Source: Planctomycetaceae bacterium (GTDB taxonomy: Bacteria; Planctomycetota; UBA1135; GCA-002686595). From it: a stretch of 64,000 nt of DNA. Below, one piece after another: positions 50,163 to 62,117 of this stretch. How positions within the stretch are numbered: position 1 is the first letter of the stretch; each line of letters begins with the position of its first letter. The notes under the pieces are model-generated. The model made no database searches, was not told where the DNA came from, and worked only from the letters and a program-made list of their open reading frames with translations. Location: positions 1-64,000 of the forward strand of contig WYBT01000045.1 in NCBI GenBank assembly GCA_011525785.1. Reading direction: 5' to 3'. A program made the translations under genes and the position numbers.

Positions 50163-51974
50163 ATGCTGCTCACTTGCGCTTTGCTCTGCGCCGCTACCAG
50201 CGCGCCCGACTCGCTCGCCGTCACCGCCGCTGGCGAGATTTACCGCGTCGACTCCGCCACGGCCGCGGCGACCCTGCTGAACTCGATCGGCCTGCCGACG
50301 CACTGCCTCGCGCGCGCGAACGACGGGCGCATGTGGACGCTGGCCGACACCGGCGGGGGAGTGTCGCGCCTGCTCGAGATCGACCCGCTCGACGGCTCGA
50401 CCAGCATGCTCGCGCCGCTCAACTTGGGCGGCGTGGCGCGCGGCGCGTCGTTCGATGCCGACGGCTCGCTGTTCCTGCTCTTGCGGCCGGTCGGTGGCGG
50501 CTCGGATCGGCTCGCGAGGCTCGACTTTGCGACGCTCGCGCTCAGCGACATCGGCTCAACGGGCCTGTCGACGCTCGAAGACCTGTGCGTCGCGCCCGAA
50601 GGCCGCATCTACGCCTGGGACAGCGGTCCCGGCGGCGCGAACGGCGCGGGCCTCGTCAAGCTCTCGCGCACGAGCGGCGCAGCGCTCGACCTCGCGCCCG
50701 CTGGCGGCTCGAGTGATGTGCTCGCGCTCGCCATCGACGAAGTGGGGGAGCTGCGCGGCGCGAACTTCAAGCTCTATTCGATCGACCGCGCGAGCGGAGT
50801 CGACCAGCCGATCTCCGCGAACACGTTCATCAGCATCGAGGGCTTTCAGTACCTCGCTGGCATGTCGCGCATCGACGGCGCGCTCGCGCTCGAACGCACC
50901 GGCGGCCTCAAGCGCGTCAACACCTCGACCGGCGCCGTCGGTCCGGTGTTCGCGACGCTCAGTGGCAATCTCGTGGCGTCGACCTACGTTCCGACCACGC
51001 CGCCGCTCGGCGACTACATCGTGTTCCGCGATGTCGGCGCTTCGACCGAAGTCCTGCGCGTCGATCCGAGCACGGGCGCGCCGCTGTCGTTGGGGACGGT
51101 CGCGTTCGACGGCGTGCGCGCGGCCTACTTCTTCCGCTTCCCGACCGCGACCGAGCTGTGGGTGGTCACCGACGGCGGACCGGGCCAGCCCGATCAGCGT
51201 CGCAAGGTCATCTACCCCAGCCTTCAGTCCTTCGTGACCCTTCCGCTCACCGGCTTCGAGGACGTTCTCAGCGTCTCGACCGACTTCACCGGCCGGCACT
51301 TTGGAATCGACCAGACGCACGGTCTGTTCCGCTTCGATCTCACGTCATTGTCCGTCCCTGCCGACATCACGCCCGGCGCGACGCTGCTGCCTAGCGTCAC
51401 GACCATGCGTCACGACCCCCAAGGCCGCCTGTTCGCAGCGAGCGGCGTGCTGCAACGCCTCGGAGTCATGAGCGAGAGCGCAACTACCGTCGGCGCCGCT
51501 CCGCTCGGCGACATCATCGGCCTGGACTTCTTCTCCATCGGACAGACGCCCGCGCCGAGCACCTACTGCACCGGTTCGACGAACTCGCTCGGCTGCAATG
51601 CGCGCATCGTCAGCACGGGCGCAATGCATCCCAGCGCGAGCGAGCCGTCCGGCTTCGACATCCGCGGCGTCGAGATGCTCAGCGACAAGCAAGGTTTGCT
51701 GTTCTACGGACTCAACGGCCGCAACGCCGTCCCGTTCAGCAGCGGCTTCCTGTGCGTGAAGTCGCCGCTGCGCCGCACGGGCATCCAGAACTCCGGCGGC
51801 TCGGGCGCGTGCACCGGCAGCTTCTCGCTCGACTTCAACGCGCGCGTCGCGAGCGGCGTCGACCCCGCACTCGCGCCGGGCGTCAAGGTGAACTGCCAGT
51901 ACTGGAGCCGCGACCCCGCCGCGCCCTCGACGACGCACGTCACCAACGCACTGGAGTTCGTGCTCGCACCATGA
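50163..51974 (+). CDS. Secreted propeller-like protein with C-terminal YCT/GC domain, paralogue of the 123-1913 gene
   Basis: This is a 603-residue protein with a short signal peptide (MLLTCALLCAATSA). Residues about 17-465 are propeller-like repeats (GEIYRVDSAT, RLLEIDPLDGSTS, RGASFDADGSLFLLLRP, CVAPEGRIYAWDSGPGG, KLYSIDRASG, EVLRVDPSTGAPLSLG). They match the protein encoded at 123-1913 in order and spacing. From residue 468 (nucleotide 51564) comes the shared domain: YCTGSTNSLGC, GLLFYGLNGR, FLCVKSPLRR, LDFNARVASG, YWSRDP and ALEFVLAP. The two paralogues are about 50 kb apart on opposite strands. Confidence 0.86.
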   Translation: MLLTCALLCAATSAPDSLAVTAAGEIYRVDSATAAATLLNSIGLPTHCLARANDGRMWTLADTGGGVSRLLEIDPLDGSTSMLAPLNLGGVARGASFDADGSLFLLLRPVGGGSDRLARLDFATLALSDIGSTGLSTLEDLCVAPEGRIYAWDSGPGGANGAGLVKLSRTSGAALDLAPAGGSSDVLALAIDEVGELRGANFKLYSIDRASGVDQPISANTFISIEGFQYLAGMSRIDGALALERTGGLKRVNTSTGAVGPVFATLSGNLVASTYVPTTPPLGDYIVFRDVGASTEVLRVDPSTGAPLSLGTVAFDGVRAAYFFRFPTATELWVVTDGGPGQPDQRRKVIYPSLQSFVTLPLTGFEDVLSVSTDFTGRHFGIDQTHGLFRFDLTSLSVPADITPGATLLPSVTTMRHDPQGRLFAASGVLQRLGVMSESATTVGAAPLGDIIGLDFFSIGQTPAPSTYCTGSTNSLGCNARIVSTGAMHPSASEPSGFDIRGVEMLSDKQGLLFYGLNGRNAVPFSSGFLCVKSPLRRTGIQNSGGSGACTGSFSLDFNARVASGVDPALAPGVKVNCQYWSRDPAAPSTTHVTNALEFVLAP

Positions 51975-52306
51975 CCCCGCGCGGATGCAGCGCGGGCCCG
52001 CCGCGCCGTTCTCGCCGCCGTCTTTTTCTTGCGACGCGGCCGCGCGGCTGCGTCCAGGCGGCGCGGCCCTGCGCGCGCCGCCAATTCGAGGCGCTCGGCA
52101 GGGCGTGCGACACGATGTTGAGCGCTCCCGCACGCTGCGGCTTGCGCCTCCGCACGCTGCCTTCGCGCACGCTGCGATTGCGCCCCGTTCGGCTTGCTCC
52201 GGCGGGGCGCCTTGCGCGGTGCGGCACTTGCGGTAGCTTCGAACCCAAGTTCGCGCCACGCTCGTCGGCGCGCTCGCTTCCGATTCCCAAAAGGAGACTT
52301 GCCGCA
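51975..52306 (+). other. Intergenic region before the C-tract gene
   Basis: These 332 bases lie between the propeller gene and the ATG at 52307. No gene is supported; the frames present lack domains or signal sequences. The last ~20 bases (CCCAAAAGGAGACTT) form a strong Shine-Dalgarno leader for the ATG at 52307. Confidence 0.45.
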
Positions 52307-54701
52307 ATGTCCCCGATCTTCGCCCCCCCCCCCTCACCGTGATGTAGATGCGAGGTTAGTCGCTCGCCTGCGCACTCTCGCCGGTGCGCTCATCGCCCTT
52401 GTGTCGCTGACTGCGCCCGCGAGTAGCACTGGATCGACGCCCCGCGCATCCGAGGATCTCTTGCAGGCCTGGGTGGATCCCGTATACGGCGAAACGCCGG
52501 CCACTCACGCCGAGGCTGTCGAGTACATCAACGACCCCAACCACACGTTCCGTACTTTGCAGCAAGCCATCGACACGCTGCACCAGATGATGTGCGAGAA
52601 CTGGGATCCGATCGACAACCCTGACTCCAAGGGGATCGTCTGGGCGGCGCCGGGCTTGTACGGCCCGCACGGCGCCGACTCGAGCGACGAGCCGCTCCCC
52701 ATTCGCATGCGCGACCGCGTTCACGTGCAGGGGCTGGGAGCGAGCCGTTGTGTGATTCGCGGACGTCGGGACGCGGATGTCGATCCCAGTTCCGGCGTCG
52801 TCACGCACCCCGATCTGTTCTGGCCCACTACAGGGCCCGGGAGTCTGTTCGACGCCGAAGTGCTCGTCACGTTCGAGAGCGCGCACTCGGTGTCACCCGC
52901 ACCCTGGGCGCCAGCCGGCGCACCCTGGGCGAGCTCGACCGTCGCCTCCGACACCGCAGAGGTGTTCGACAGCTTCACGCTTCAGGGCGGCGACGTGCAG
53001 GTGCTCGTATGGGATCCCGAACTCGCAGGCATCCCGCGTGCGGGTCGATCCGGTCGCATCAGCAACTGCGTCTTCAATCTGCGGAGCGCTTGGTTCCCGG
53101 ACAAGGGCGGCTCTGGGTCGGTGTTCGGTCCGTACTTCGGCGTGATGATGCTCAAGCCCTACGTGCAGCCCACGGCGGGTCAGCCGGGCGGCTACTACGA
53201 CCAGCAGATGCTGATCGCTCACAACACGTTCCTCTTCGGGCGCTTCGCGCGCCCGGATCCGAGTTCCCCGCCTACCTGGGTGCCCGGAACGGCGCGCAGG
53301 CCATGTGTGGCAGTGATCGACGTCACCGACCCCGGATGCCTCGGCAACGGTCCGAAGGACCCGCAGTCGTCGCTGCGTGGGATCGGTCGCGCCGGGTTGA
53401 TGGCGAATCTGTTCCGGACTGGGCCCTTCTCCGCATTGGCCGCCGGTCACCTCGCGATGCTGGGCATCGACAACAAGGACACACGCTTCCTGGCGCAGTT
53501 CGTTCCGCAGGGGCCGTTCGTCGAAGTCCAGACCAACGCGTTCCAGCCGCTCGCGGCGAACCAACCGTCCGACGGCACTCTGCAGTACTTCTCTTGGCCA
53601 GTGACGGGCGCGGTAGTGCTCGCCAGCGGTCCCTACGGCGACCTGTTGAACTACCACAGTCAACTTCCGAACGGCTCGTGTTCAGGCAGTCAGCCTCCGA
53701 GTGGCTGCCCCAACTGCGGTGATTATCCTGTGAACCCCCCGTTCGCGGTTTGGCACAGCGACGCTCCCGGCTTGGATCCGTGCTTCGTCGGGGAGTACTT
53801 GTCCGACGCCTACGGCTCACCGCTCTGGAACACACACGACCTGCGCCTGATGCCGGGATCGCCGTGCATCGATCGCGGCTTCCCGATTCCGATCGCCTCC
53901 AACGGCATCCCCAAGCCGCCGCGCGAGGTGTCGAACGTGTCCGGGGTGACCTTCGACACCGCGCCGACGGTCTGCAACTCACTGCTGTCGGGCTGGGACG
54001 GTGAGCACTGGGGCAACCCCCGATACTTCCACAGCTATGTCGAACTCGGCACGAAGACCGACATCGGCTGCGACGAGGCGCACCTGATGGTGATGGCCGG
54101 CAGCTACGCCAACGACTCGACGGTCCACAACAGCAACGATCCGGCCACGCACAGCGGTTTCAACACGCTGCACCCCTCGGTGTCCAACGGGTTCCTCGAG
54201 CGGCACTTGATCTTCCCCAAGGATGCGGTGTCGGTCGGTGATCTCGCCGGACGCGACGTGACCGTGTTCCAGAAGGCCCAACTCGTCAACTACGACGCGA
54301 ACGGCAACCCGGTGTCCTTCGGCTGGGTGAACCCGCCCGAGAGCCTGGCGAACCCGAGCTACGCGGCAGCTTCCTCGGCGCCGTTCCCGTTGCGCTGGAA
54401 GTACATCCTGTTCGACAACTTCGGTCCTGCCGAAGGGATGCCGGGGGCTTGGGCGTTTTCCCTCCCACAGAACCCGCTGTCGTGGTTTGCACCTGGGGGC
54501 GCGCCACAGATCGAGTTCTTCGACGTGCCCATCCAAGACAGCGAATGCAACGGAGGAGCCATCCCGCCGGCTCCACCGCTCTGCTACGAAGCCTACTTCA
54601 ACTCGCAGGCGGTGCTCCTCGAGAGCTCCGGATCACCGACGGTGAGTCCGCCGGTTTCCAGCATCCGACTGCGCGGGAACATGCAGGGGGAGTACAGGTA
54701 G
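52307..54701 (+). pseudogene. Secreted beta-helix-like protein whose frame is broken by a C11 tract
   Basis: A well-placed ATG (52307) follows AAAAGGAGACTTGCCGCA, but its frame stops after eleven codons (52342). The signal peptide and the rest of the protein lie in the next frame and are open to 54701. Shortening the C11 tract (52323-52333) to C10 joins them into about 797 residues beginning MSPIFAPPPHRDVDARLV and continuing into a hydrophobic core LAGALIALVSLTAPASS. The body begins with LQAWVDPVYGETPATHAEAV and contains DUF1565/parallel-beta-helix features (FRTLQQAIDTLHQMM, RVHVQGLGASRCVIRG, LMPGSPCIDRGFPI). It lacks the YCT/GC terminal domain. The conserved body suggests a phase-variable or mis-sequenced gene, not a dead one. 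Codon third positions look less GC-rich than elsewhere. Confidence 0.7.
52323..52333 (+). repeat. C11 homopolymer tract near the start codon
   Basis: Eleven consecutive C start 14 bases after the A of an ATG that has a strong ribosome-binding site. At C11 the frame terminates at 52342; C10 or C13 would join the start to the long downstream frame. It is a candidate slipped-strand switch, or a homopolymer sequencing error. Confidence 0.9.
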
Positions 54702-54788
54702 CGAACTTGGTTCGGGGCTCGGCGTCCTTGATGAGGCCGTCGAGCCCCAGCGCGCCAATCGGAATCGCAGCTCATTCGGAGAACTCAG

Positions 54789-56090
54789 ATGCTACTTCGC
54801 GTTGCACTCGCGGCCTGTCTGCCTGCTTTGGCAGTGGCTCAAGAAGCTTGCTACACACTGCGTGCTTGCTGTCTCGGGTCACAACCACCGTGGGTCGTGG
54901 ACTTGGTGCAGATCGACCCTATCAGCGGTGCCGATCTCCTGGTCACCTCAGTCACTGGCAACGCGCCTGGCCACCTGCCACACTATGGGAGTTTTCTGTC
55001 GAACTCTGGCGGTCGACTTGCGGCTTTCGGCGAACACGCCTACAGCGGAGCATACGCGGTATGGGGCGAAGTTCATCCCGCAACGGCGCGATTCACTAAT
55101 GTCTCGCGTCCTCTGAGTAGCTGTCACAACTTCTGGCACATGACCATGGCGGAGGGGTTTGCAGTCGATGCCTCCACGGGCAGGGCTTATGCCATTGAGC
55201 GCTGTTTCAACGGGACGACGAACGGGACGGCTGTGTACGAGCTGCTCCGCGACTTTGACAGTGACAGTCCAGCGGGTGGCGCGCGCTACATTGGCTTTGT
55301 GCCGTACGTCGTGGCCCGTCTCGCGATCAATTCCCTGGGCGAGGCCTACGTACTCGGCCCCAAGCCGCCCGGTGGCGTCAATGACCTACACTTGCACCGA
55401 TTGGACCTCACCACCGCGCAGACGTGGTCAATCGGCCCGACGGGGCTTAGCACGCCGTCTACGGTGGTCAGTGCCAGTGTTCGCGACCTAGCCTTCGATT
55501 CCAACGACCACCTTTGGGCCATGGTGCGACGCTACGGCCCGCCGAACTACCAGGAGTACTACGAGCTGCACCGCATCGACACGACGACCGGCCTTTCAAC
55601 AGCGATCAGCACGCTGCAAGTCGCGCCCAATCAGGGCGTGTTCGGCCTCGCCTTCCTGCCCGCGCCGGACTTCGCGCCCTACTGCACGGCCAAGGTGAAC
55701 TCGCTGGGCTGCTCGCCGAGCGTGAGCGCGGAAGGCTATCCGAGCGTGAGCGCGCCTTGGGGCTTCGACGTCCGTTGCACGAACCTCCGCAGCCAGTCCA
55801 ACGGCACGCTGGTCTTCGGACTCAGCGGTCGCGCCACGCTGCCCTTCCGCGGCGGCTCGCTGTGCGTGCAGCCGCCGCTGGTGCGCACGGGCCTGCAGTC
55901 CTCGAACGGCTCGACGACTCCCGACTGCTCCGGCGTCTGGACGCTCGACTTCAACACCTGGATCAGCAACCACATCGCCCTGCCCGCCGGCGTCACCGTG
56001 CAAGCGCAGTGGATCGGCCGCGACAGCGGCTTCTTCCCACCGCTCGACTGGACGCTGAGCAACGCCCTCGAATTCACCCTGCTGCCGTGA
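54789..56090 (+). CDS. Secreted propeller-like protein with C-terminal YCT/GC domain, mosaic composition
   Basis: This is a 433-residue protein with a signal peptide ending LAVAQ (about residue 17), followed by a Cys-rich start (EACYTLRACCLG). Residues about 30-290 are propeller-like (VQIDPISGADLLV, LAINSLGEAYVLGP, LHRLDLTTAQTW, LAFDSNDHLWAMVRR, LHRIDTTTGLSTAIS). From residue 298 (nucleotide 55680) comes the shared terminal domain: YCTAKVNSLGC, LVFGLSGR, SLCVQPPLVR, LDFN, then IGRD and ALEFTLLP. By eye, codon third positions are mixed up to about 55.5 kb and then become almost all G/C in the terminal domain, suggesting that the two parts have different histories. Confidence 0.84.
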   Translation: MLLRVALAACLPALAVAQEACYTLRACCLGSQPPWVVDLVQIDPISGADLLVTSVTGNAPGHLPHYGSFLSNSGGRLAAFGEHAYSGAYAVWGEVHPATARFTNVSRPLSSCHNFWHMTMAEGFAVDASTGRAYAIERCFNGTTNGTAVYELLRDFDSDSPAGGARYIGFVPYVVARLAINSLGEAYVLGPKPPGGVNDLHLHRLDLTTAQTWSIGPTGLSTPSTVVSASVRDLAFDSNDHLWAMVRRYGPPNYQEYYELHRIDTTTGLSTAISTLQVAPNQGVFGLAFLPAPDFAPYCTAKVNSLGCSPSVSAEGYPSVSAPWGFDVRCTNLRSQSNGTLVFGLSGRATLPFRGGSLCVQPPLVRTGLQSSNGSTTPDCSGVWTLDFNTWISNHIALPAGVTVQAQWIGRDSGFFPPLDWTLSNALEFTLLP

Positions 56091-56106
56091 GCTCAGTGCG
56101 CGGGCT

Positions 56107-58686
<2,580 letters not shown>

Positions 58687-58774
58687 CGCGCGCGCCCGAT
58701 CGCCGCGAGCTTGCGTTCGCGCTTGCGATGCGCGCCCTCACAGGCGCCGCCGCGCACTTGGCCCGGAGCGCAAC

Positions 58775-59416
58775 TCACCGCGCCCGGCCCCGCGGCGCAT
58801 CCCGCAGCGCGCCCGGCGCCGGTCCGCTCGCAAACGGTGTCTCGCACTCGGCCATCAGCGCTTCGACGCGCGCCAGCACGCGGTGCTTGGCGATGTACAC
58901 CGCGTTGCGCGACAGGCCGGTCTCGGCCGCGAGCTCGTCGACGGCGCGCCCTTCGAGCGCGAGGCCTTCGAACACGCGCCAAGTTGTCCCGCGGAACTCC
59001 GCGCGCGCGCTGTCGAGGCATTGGCGCAGCACCTCGCGCTCCCAACTCTCCTCGAAGTCCGGATCGATCTGGCCCGCGCCCTCGAGCGCGCTCCAGTGGC
59101 TGAGCTGCTGCGCGTCGTCGCGTCCGCCGCGGACCTGCGCGCGCCGCACCGCGTTGGCGACGAAGCCGTACAGCCAGTGCGAGAGCCGCCCGCGCTCGCG
59201 CTCGAAGCGCCCGGCGCGGAAGGCCTCGACGAAGTTGGCCAGGGCCTCCTGCGCGGCGTCCTCGGCGTCGGCCGCGCTCAGTCCGCGGCGTTGCGCGTAG
59301 CCCACGAGCGGCCCGCGAAAGCGCCCCACGAAAGCCCCCCAGGCGTCCTGGTCCGGACCGCTGGCGAGGCGCTCGAGCACGGTCGAGGTCGTGATCCAGG
59401 CCGCGGAGTCGTCCAC
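58775..59416 (-). CDS. ECF-family RNA polymerase sigma factor linked to kinase
   Basis: This is a 213-residue protein with a GTG start at 59416. Region 2 includes AWGAFVGRFRGPLVGYAQRR, AEDAAQEALANFVEAF and RLSHWLYGFVANAVRRAQVR. Region 4 includes TTWRVFEGLALEGRAVDELA and the helix-turn-helix TGLSRNAVYIAKHRVLARVE. It lies just upstream of the zinc-finger kinase gene on the same strand. The kinase's N-terminal zinc motif may bind this sigma factor, which would make the pair a kinase-gated regulon. Confidence 0.9.
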   Translation of the reverse strand: MDDSAAWITTSTVLERLASGPDQDAWGAFVGRFRGPLVGYAQRRGLSAADAEDAAQEALANFVEAFRAGRFERERGRLSHWLYGFVANAVRRAQVRGGRDDAQQLSHWSALEGAGQIDPDFEESWEREVLRQCLDSARAEFRGTTWRVFEGLALEGRAVDELAAETGLSRNAVYIAKHRVLARVEALMAECETPFASGPAPGALRDAPRGRAR

Positions 59417-59572
59417 GCTCTCAATCTATCCCTGCCTGGGGCCGCAGGCCGGCGCGGGGCGCGCGGGCGGGCTGGAGGGCCGTCGCAGGGCACTCGCCGC
59501 GGTCGGAACGCGTGTCCGGGCACATGGGTGACACTCGCGGCGGTGCTCGCGGGCGCCGCCGCAGTCTGCGCT

Positions 59573-59965
59573 TCACACCAGCCGCTGCCGCCGCGCCGCG
59601 AAAGCGGGCGCGAGGAACATCGCCACCAGCCCCAAGCCGAGCAGCCCGCCGCGCGAGAGGTCGTAGTCCTCCGCGATGCGCTCCCACGGGAGTTTCATGA
59701 CCAGGCGCCCGAGCGCGAGCTCGAACCCGATCGTGAGCCCGACCCACGTTGCGCCGATGCCCAGCGCTTGACTGGTGCGCACGGGCCGGATCCAGCGCAC
59801 TCCGAACCACGCGACCGTGAGGATCAGGAGTGAGCCTGTGAACACCGCGAGCTGTCGCGCTCGGAAGTCGCCGACGAGCGGCTCGAGCCACGCGACGCGC
59901 GCGATGCCGTGCAGCGTTTCGAGCGCGATGATCGCGAGCCAGACTAGGAGTGAGCGGAGGAGCAC
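59573..59965 (-). CDS. Small membrane protein of unknown function
   Basis: This is a 130-residue protein with a GTG start at 59965. Four hydrophobic segments lie near residues 3-22, 38-57, 66-85 and 105-122 (LLRSLLVWLAIIALETLHG, LAVFTGSLLILTVAWFG, LGIGATWVGLTIGFEL, GLLGLGLVAMFLAPAFA). A basic C-terminus (ARRQRLV) follows. No family was recognised. It is separate from the sigma/kinase pair (156 bases downstream). Confidence 0.7.
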   Translation of the reverse strand: MLLRSLLVWLAIIALETLHGIARVAWLEPLVGDFRARQLAVFTGSLLILTVAWFGVRWIRPVRTSQALGIGATWVGLTIGFELALGRLVMKLPWERIAEDYDLSRGGLLGLGLVAMFLAPAFAARRQRLV

Positions 59966-60219
59966 GGGGAGGTACGCGTTTGGCGTTCGCCCATCATGTG
60001 ACTCGCGGAAGAGGCCGCGAAGGCGCTGATGTTGTGATTCCCAATCTGGGGACGAGGGCCGCGCGCGCAGCCACGTTCGAGCCCCTTGACGCTCTGCACG
60101 GTGGAACTAGTCTCGCGAGCGTGGTTGGCGGCGTGTAGCTGCCGCTTCGCTGCTCTTCGCCGACAGCGATCGCTTCCCTGACCGCAGGCCTTTCGTAGCC
60201 CCCGACGAAACGAGGCCCT

Positions 60220-60990
60220 TTGTCCGAGTCCGACCCGCACACTCCGCGCGATGGTCCGTCGCGCGAACTCGCCGACGCGCCGCGCGCCGAGGGTCGGGAG
60301 TACGTGCTGCCGGCCAATGCGCCGCAGCCGCGGGTTTCGGAGGAGATGAATGGGCATGCGCTCAATGGACGGAGGCATGACGGCGAGCGGGCCGCACCAC
60401 AGCCGGCGCCCGCGGCGAGTCCCAATTGGCAGGCGCTCTTCTCGCAGCCGAGCTCCTCGCAGATCCTCGCGCGCGTGCTCGAGGGCGATCCGCTCGCCAT
60501 CGAACAGCGCTGTCGCGCGCGCATCGAACACTTGGCTCTGCTGGTCGACCTCGAGCGCGTCGTGCAGTGCACCATGGCCAACGTGGCGTACTTCGCGCGG
60601 CGCTATCGCGGCGCACCGCCGTTCGAGGTGTGGATGCGCCAACGCGTGGAAGCCGGGATCGAGCGTGTGCTCGAGGATGAGGCCGAGCTGGACCGCACGA
60701 TGCACGCCTTCGATCCTCCCACTGCGATGCACCTGAGCCTCGGCGCCAAGCTCGGCATGAATCCCAGGCTCGTGCGGCCGGCGCTGGTGATCTTCAATTC
60801 GCTGCCGCTTCGCGTCCGGCGAGTGTTCTATGCCGTGGTTGTCGAGGAGCGGCCTATCGTGGATCTGCCGTCGGACGCCTTCGGTGAGCTGGCCGTTCGC
60901 GAGCGCCGACTGCGCGCCGCGCTATCCTCGATCAGCGCCATGCGGCCCGTGGGAATCCAGGCCGACGACGGAGGGCTCGATGAAGAGTGA
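60220..60990 (+). CDS. Sigma-factor-like regulatory protein (divergent)
   Basis: This protein has about 256 residues. The proposed start is the TTG at 60220, preceded by GAAACGAGG; the first ~75 residues are hydrophilic and Pro/Arg-rich, so a later start is possible. The folded part (about 75-245) contains VVQCTMANVAYFARRYRG, PFEVWMRQRVEAGIERVLED and LPLRVRRVFYAVVVEERPIV, arranged like the region 2 and region 4 parts of ECF sigma factors but too divergent for certainty. The next gene overlaps it by 11 bases, followed by a small peptide gene and a large secreted protein, so it may control that set. Confidence 0.65.
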   Translation: MSESDPHTPRDGPSRELADAPRAEGREYVLPANAPQPRVSEEMNGHALNGRRHDGERAAPQPAPAASPNWQALFSQPSSSQILARVLEGDPLAIEQRCRARIEHLALLVDLERVVQCTMANVAYFARRYRGAPPFEVWMRQRVEAGIERVLEDEAELDRTMHAFDPPTAMHLSLGAKLGMNPRLVRPALVIFNSLPLRVRRVFYAVVVEERPIVDLPSDAFGELAVRERRLRAALSSISAMRPVGIQADDGGLDEE

Positions 60991-61936
60991 CACGGGTGTG
61001 CAGGCGGTCGAGCGGCGACTGGATCCGCGCACGGAGGAACTGCTGCGAGAGATCGCCTCGAGCGGGGACTCGTGCCTGCTGCGTGCGTCGCGGCGTGAAC
61101 TCGGCGACGCGCTGGGGCGAGCGGACTACCGCGGGCTCGCGACCCAGGTTGGGTTCTCGAGCGCCGAGCGGGAGTTGCTGCGCACGGCGCGCGCCGAGGT
61201 CGCCTACTGGCTCAACGTGATTTGCTTCCGGCGGCTGACCGAAGACGAAGCGACCGGGCGCTATTGCACGCGCCTCGTCGAGGGCGGCGGGGAGTACGTG
61301 CCGCCGGACCTCGAGTCGACCCGGGCCGGATTGCGTGATGCGCGAGCCAGCGCGCGCGAGCTGAGCGCCGTGGACGCGCCGATGGAAGATGTGCTCGAGC
61401 GGCTCGTCGCGGGCGAGTTCGACCTCAGCGCCGACGTGCGGGACATCGCGGCTGCGAGCTTGCGCCTCCACCCGACGTTCCAGGCGCGGCACTATGCGGT
61501 GCAGGCCGAGGTTTGGACCGCGCCGTCCGATTTCACGTTCAGGGCGGCCGAACGCATCCTAAGCACAGCCCGGGGTGCAGGCGATCGCGCCTACGTCTCG
61601 GGGCTGCTCGGCACGCTCCATTGGCTCAACGACCGGCCAGATCGGGCGCTCGCAGCGTATGCGGGGGCGTTCGAGTCGCTTCCGTCCCATCCTGAGTTCG
61701 CCGCGCGTGCCCTTGTAATGTCGATCTATGCCGGCGAATGCGACACGGCTGAGACTTGGATCGCTCGACTCCGGAGCATGTCGATCAATAGTCGGCGTGC
61801 CGTCGTAGCGGTCGCGAGGTCTGTCGAGCGGTCAATGCAGGTTCGTGGGGTGGCGGCACGCGCTGCCAGTCGGCGCGTTCGCAGCTCCTCGGGATCCGTT
61901 GCGCAGGAGATTTTCGATGCCTACGAACGCGCGTAG
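60980..61936 (+). CDS. TPR-like cytoplasmic protein of unknown function
   Basis: This is a 318-residue protein from the ATG at 60980, 11 bases inside the preceding gene. It is hydrophilic, without a signal peptide or transmembrane helix. Helical repeats are visible near residues 195-275 (YVSGLLGTLHWLNDRPDRAL, AFESLPSHPEFAARALVMSI), with TPR-like spacing. The N-terminal part (ELLREIASSGDSCLLRASRR) and an Arg/Ser-rich C-terminus are unassigned. Its coupling to the sigma-like gene suggests a partner or modulator of that protein. Confidence 0.65.
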   Translation: MKSDTGVQAVERRLDPRTEELLREIASSGDSCLLRASRRELGDALGRADYRGLATQVGFSSAERELLRTARAEVAYWLNVICFRRLTEDEATGRYCTRLVEGGGEYVPPDLESTRAGLRDARASARELSAVDAPMEDVLERLVAGEFDLSADVRDIAAASLRLHPTFQARHYAVQAEVWTAPSDFTFRAAERILSTARGAGDRAYVSGLLGTLHWLNDRPDRALAAYAGAFESLPSHPEFAARALVMSIYAGECDTAETWIARLRSMSINSRRAVVAVARSVERSMQVRGVAARAASRRVRSSSGSVAQEIFDAYERA

Positions 61937-62087
61937 CGCGCTGCTTGCGTTGCTGTTGTTGGCGACCGTCCTGTCGTTCGTCGCCGCCGCGACTCCGCGC
62001 GGCGGCGGTAACCCGATCCCCGTTCCTCGCGACGGAGGAGCACGTTTCGTCAAGCAAGAGCAGCCGCACGGGTCCCAGAACCCCTGA
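61917..62087 (+). CDS. 56-residue secreted or membrane-anchored peptide
   Basis: The ATG at 61917 lies 20 bases inside the preceding gene. The peptide has a clear hydrophobic signal (SALLALLLLATVLSFVAAA, residues about 7-25), then a short Gly/Pro-rich tail (TPRGGGNPIPVPRDGG) ending HGSQNP. A large secreted protein gene starts about 30 bases after its stop. The overlap and signal make it a credible gene, but no family was recognised. Confidence 0.55.
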   Translation: MPTNARSALLALLLLATVLSFVAAATPRGGGNPIPVPRDGGARFVKQEQPHGSQNP

Positions 62088-62117
62088 GCGCGGACTCCCG
62101 TGCAGAACCGAGCGAGC

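Noticed and set aside
47858..50224. Longer form of the secreted protein starting at 50224
   Set aside because: It would overlap the divergent gene at 50163 and bury the signal peptide that starts at 49942.
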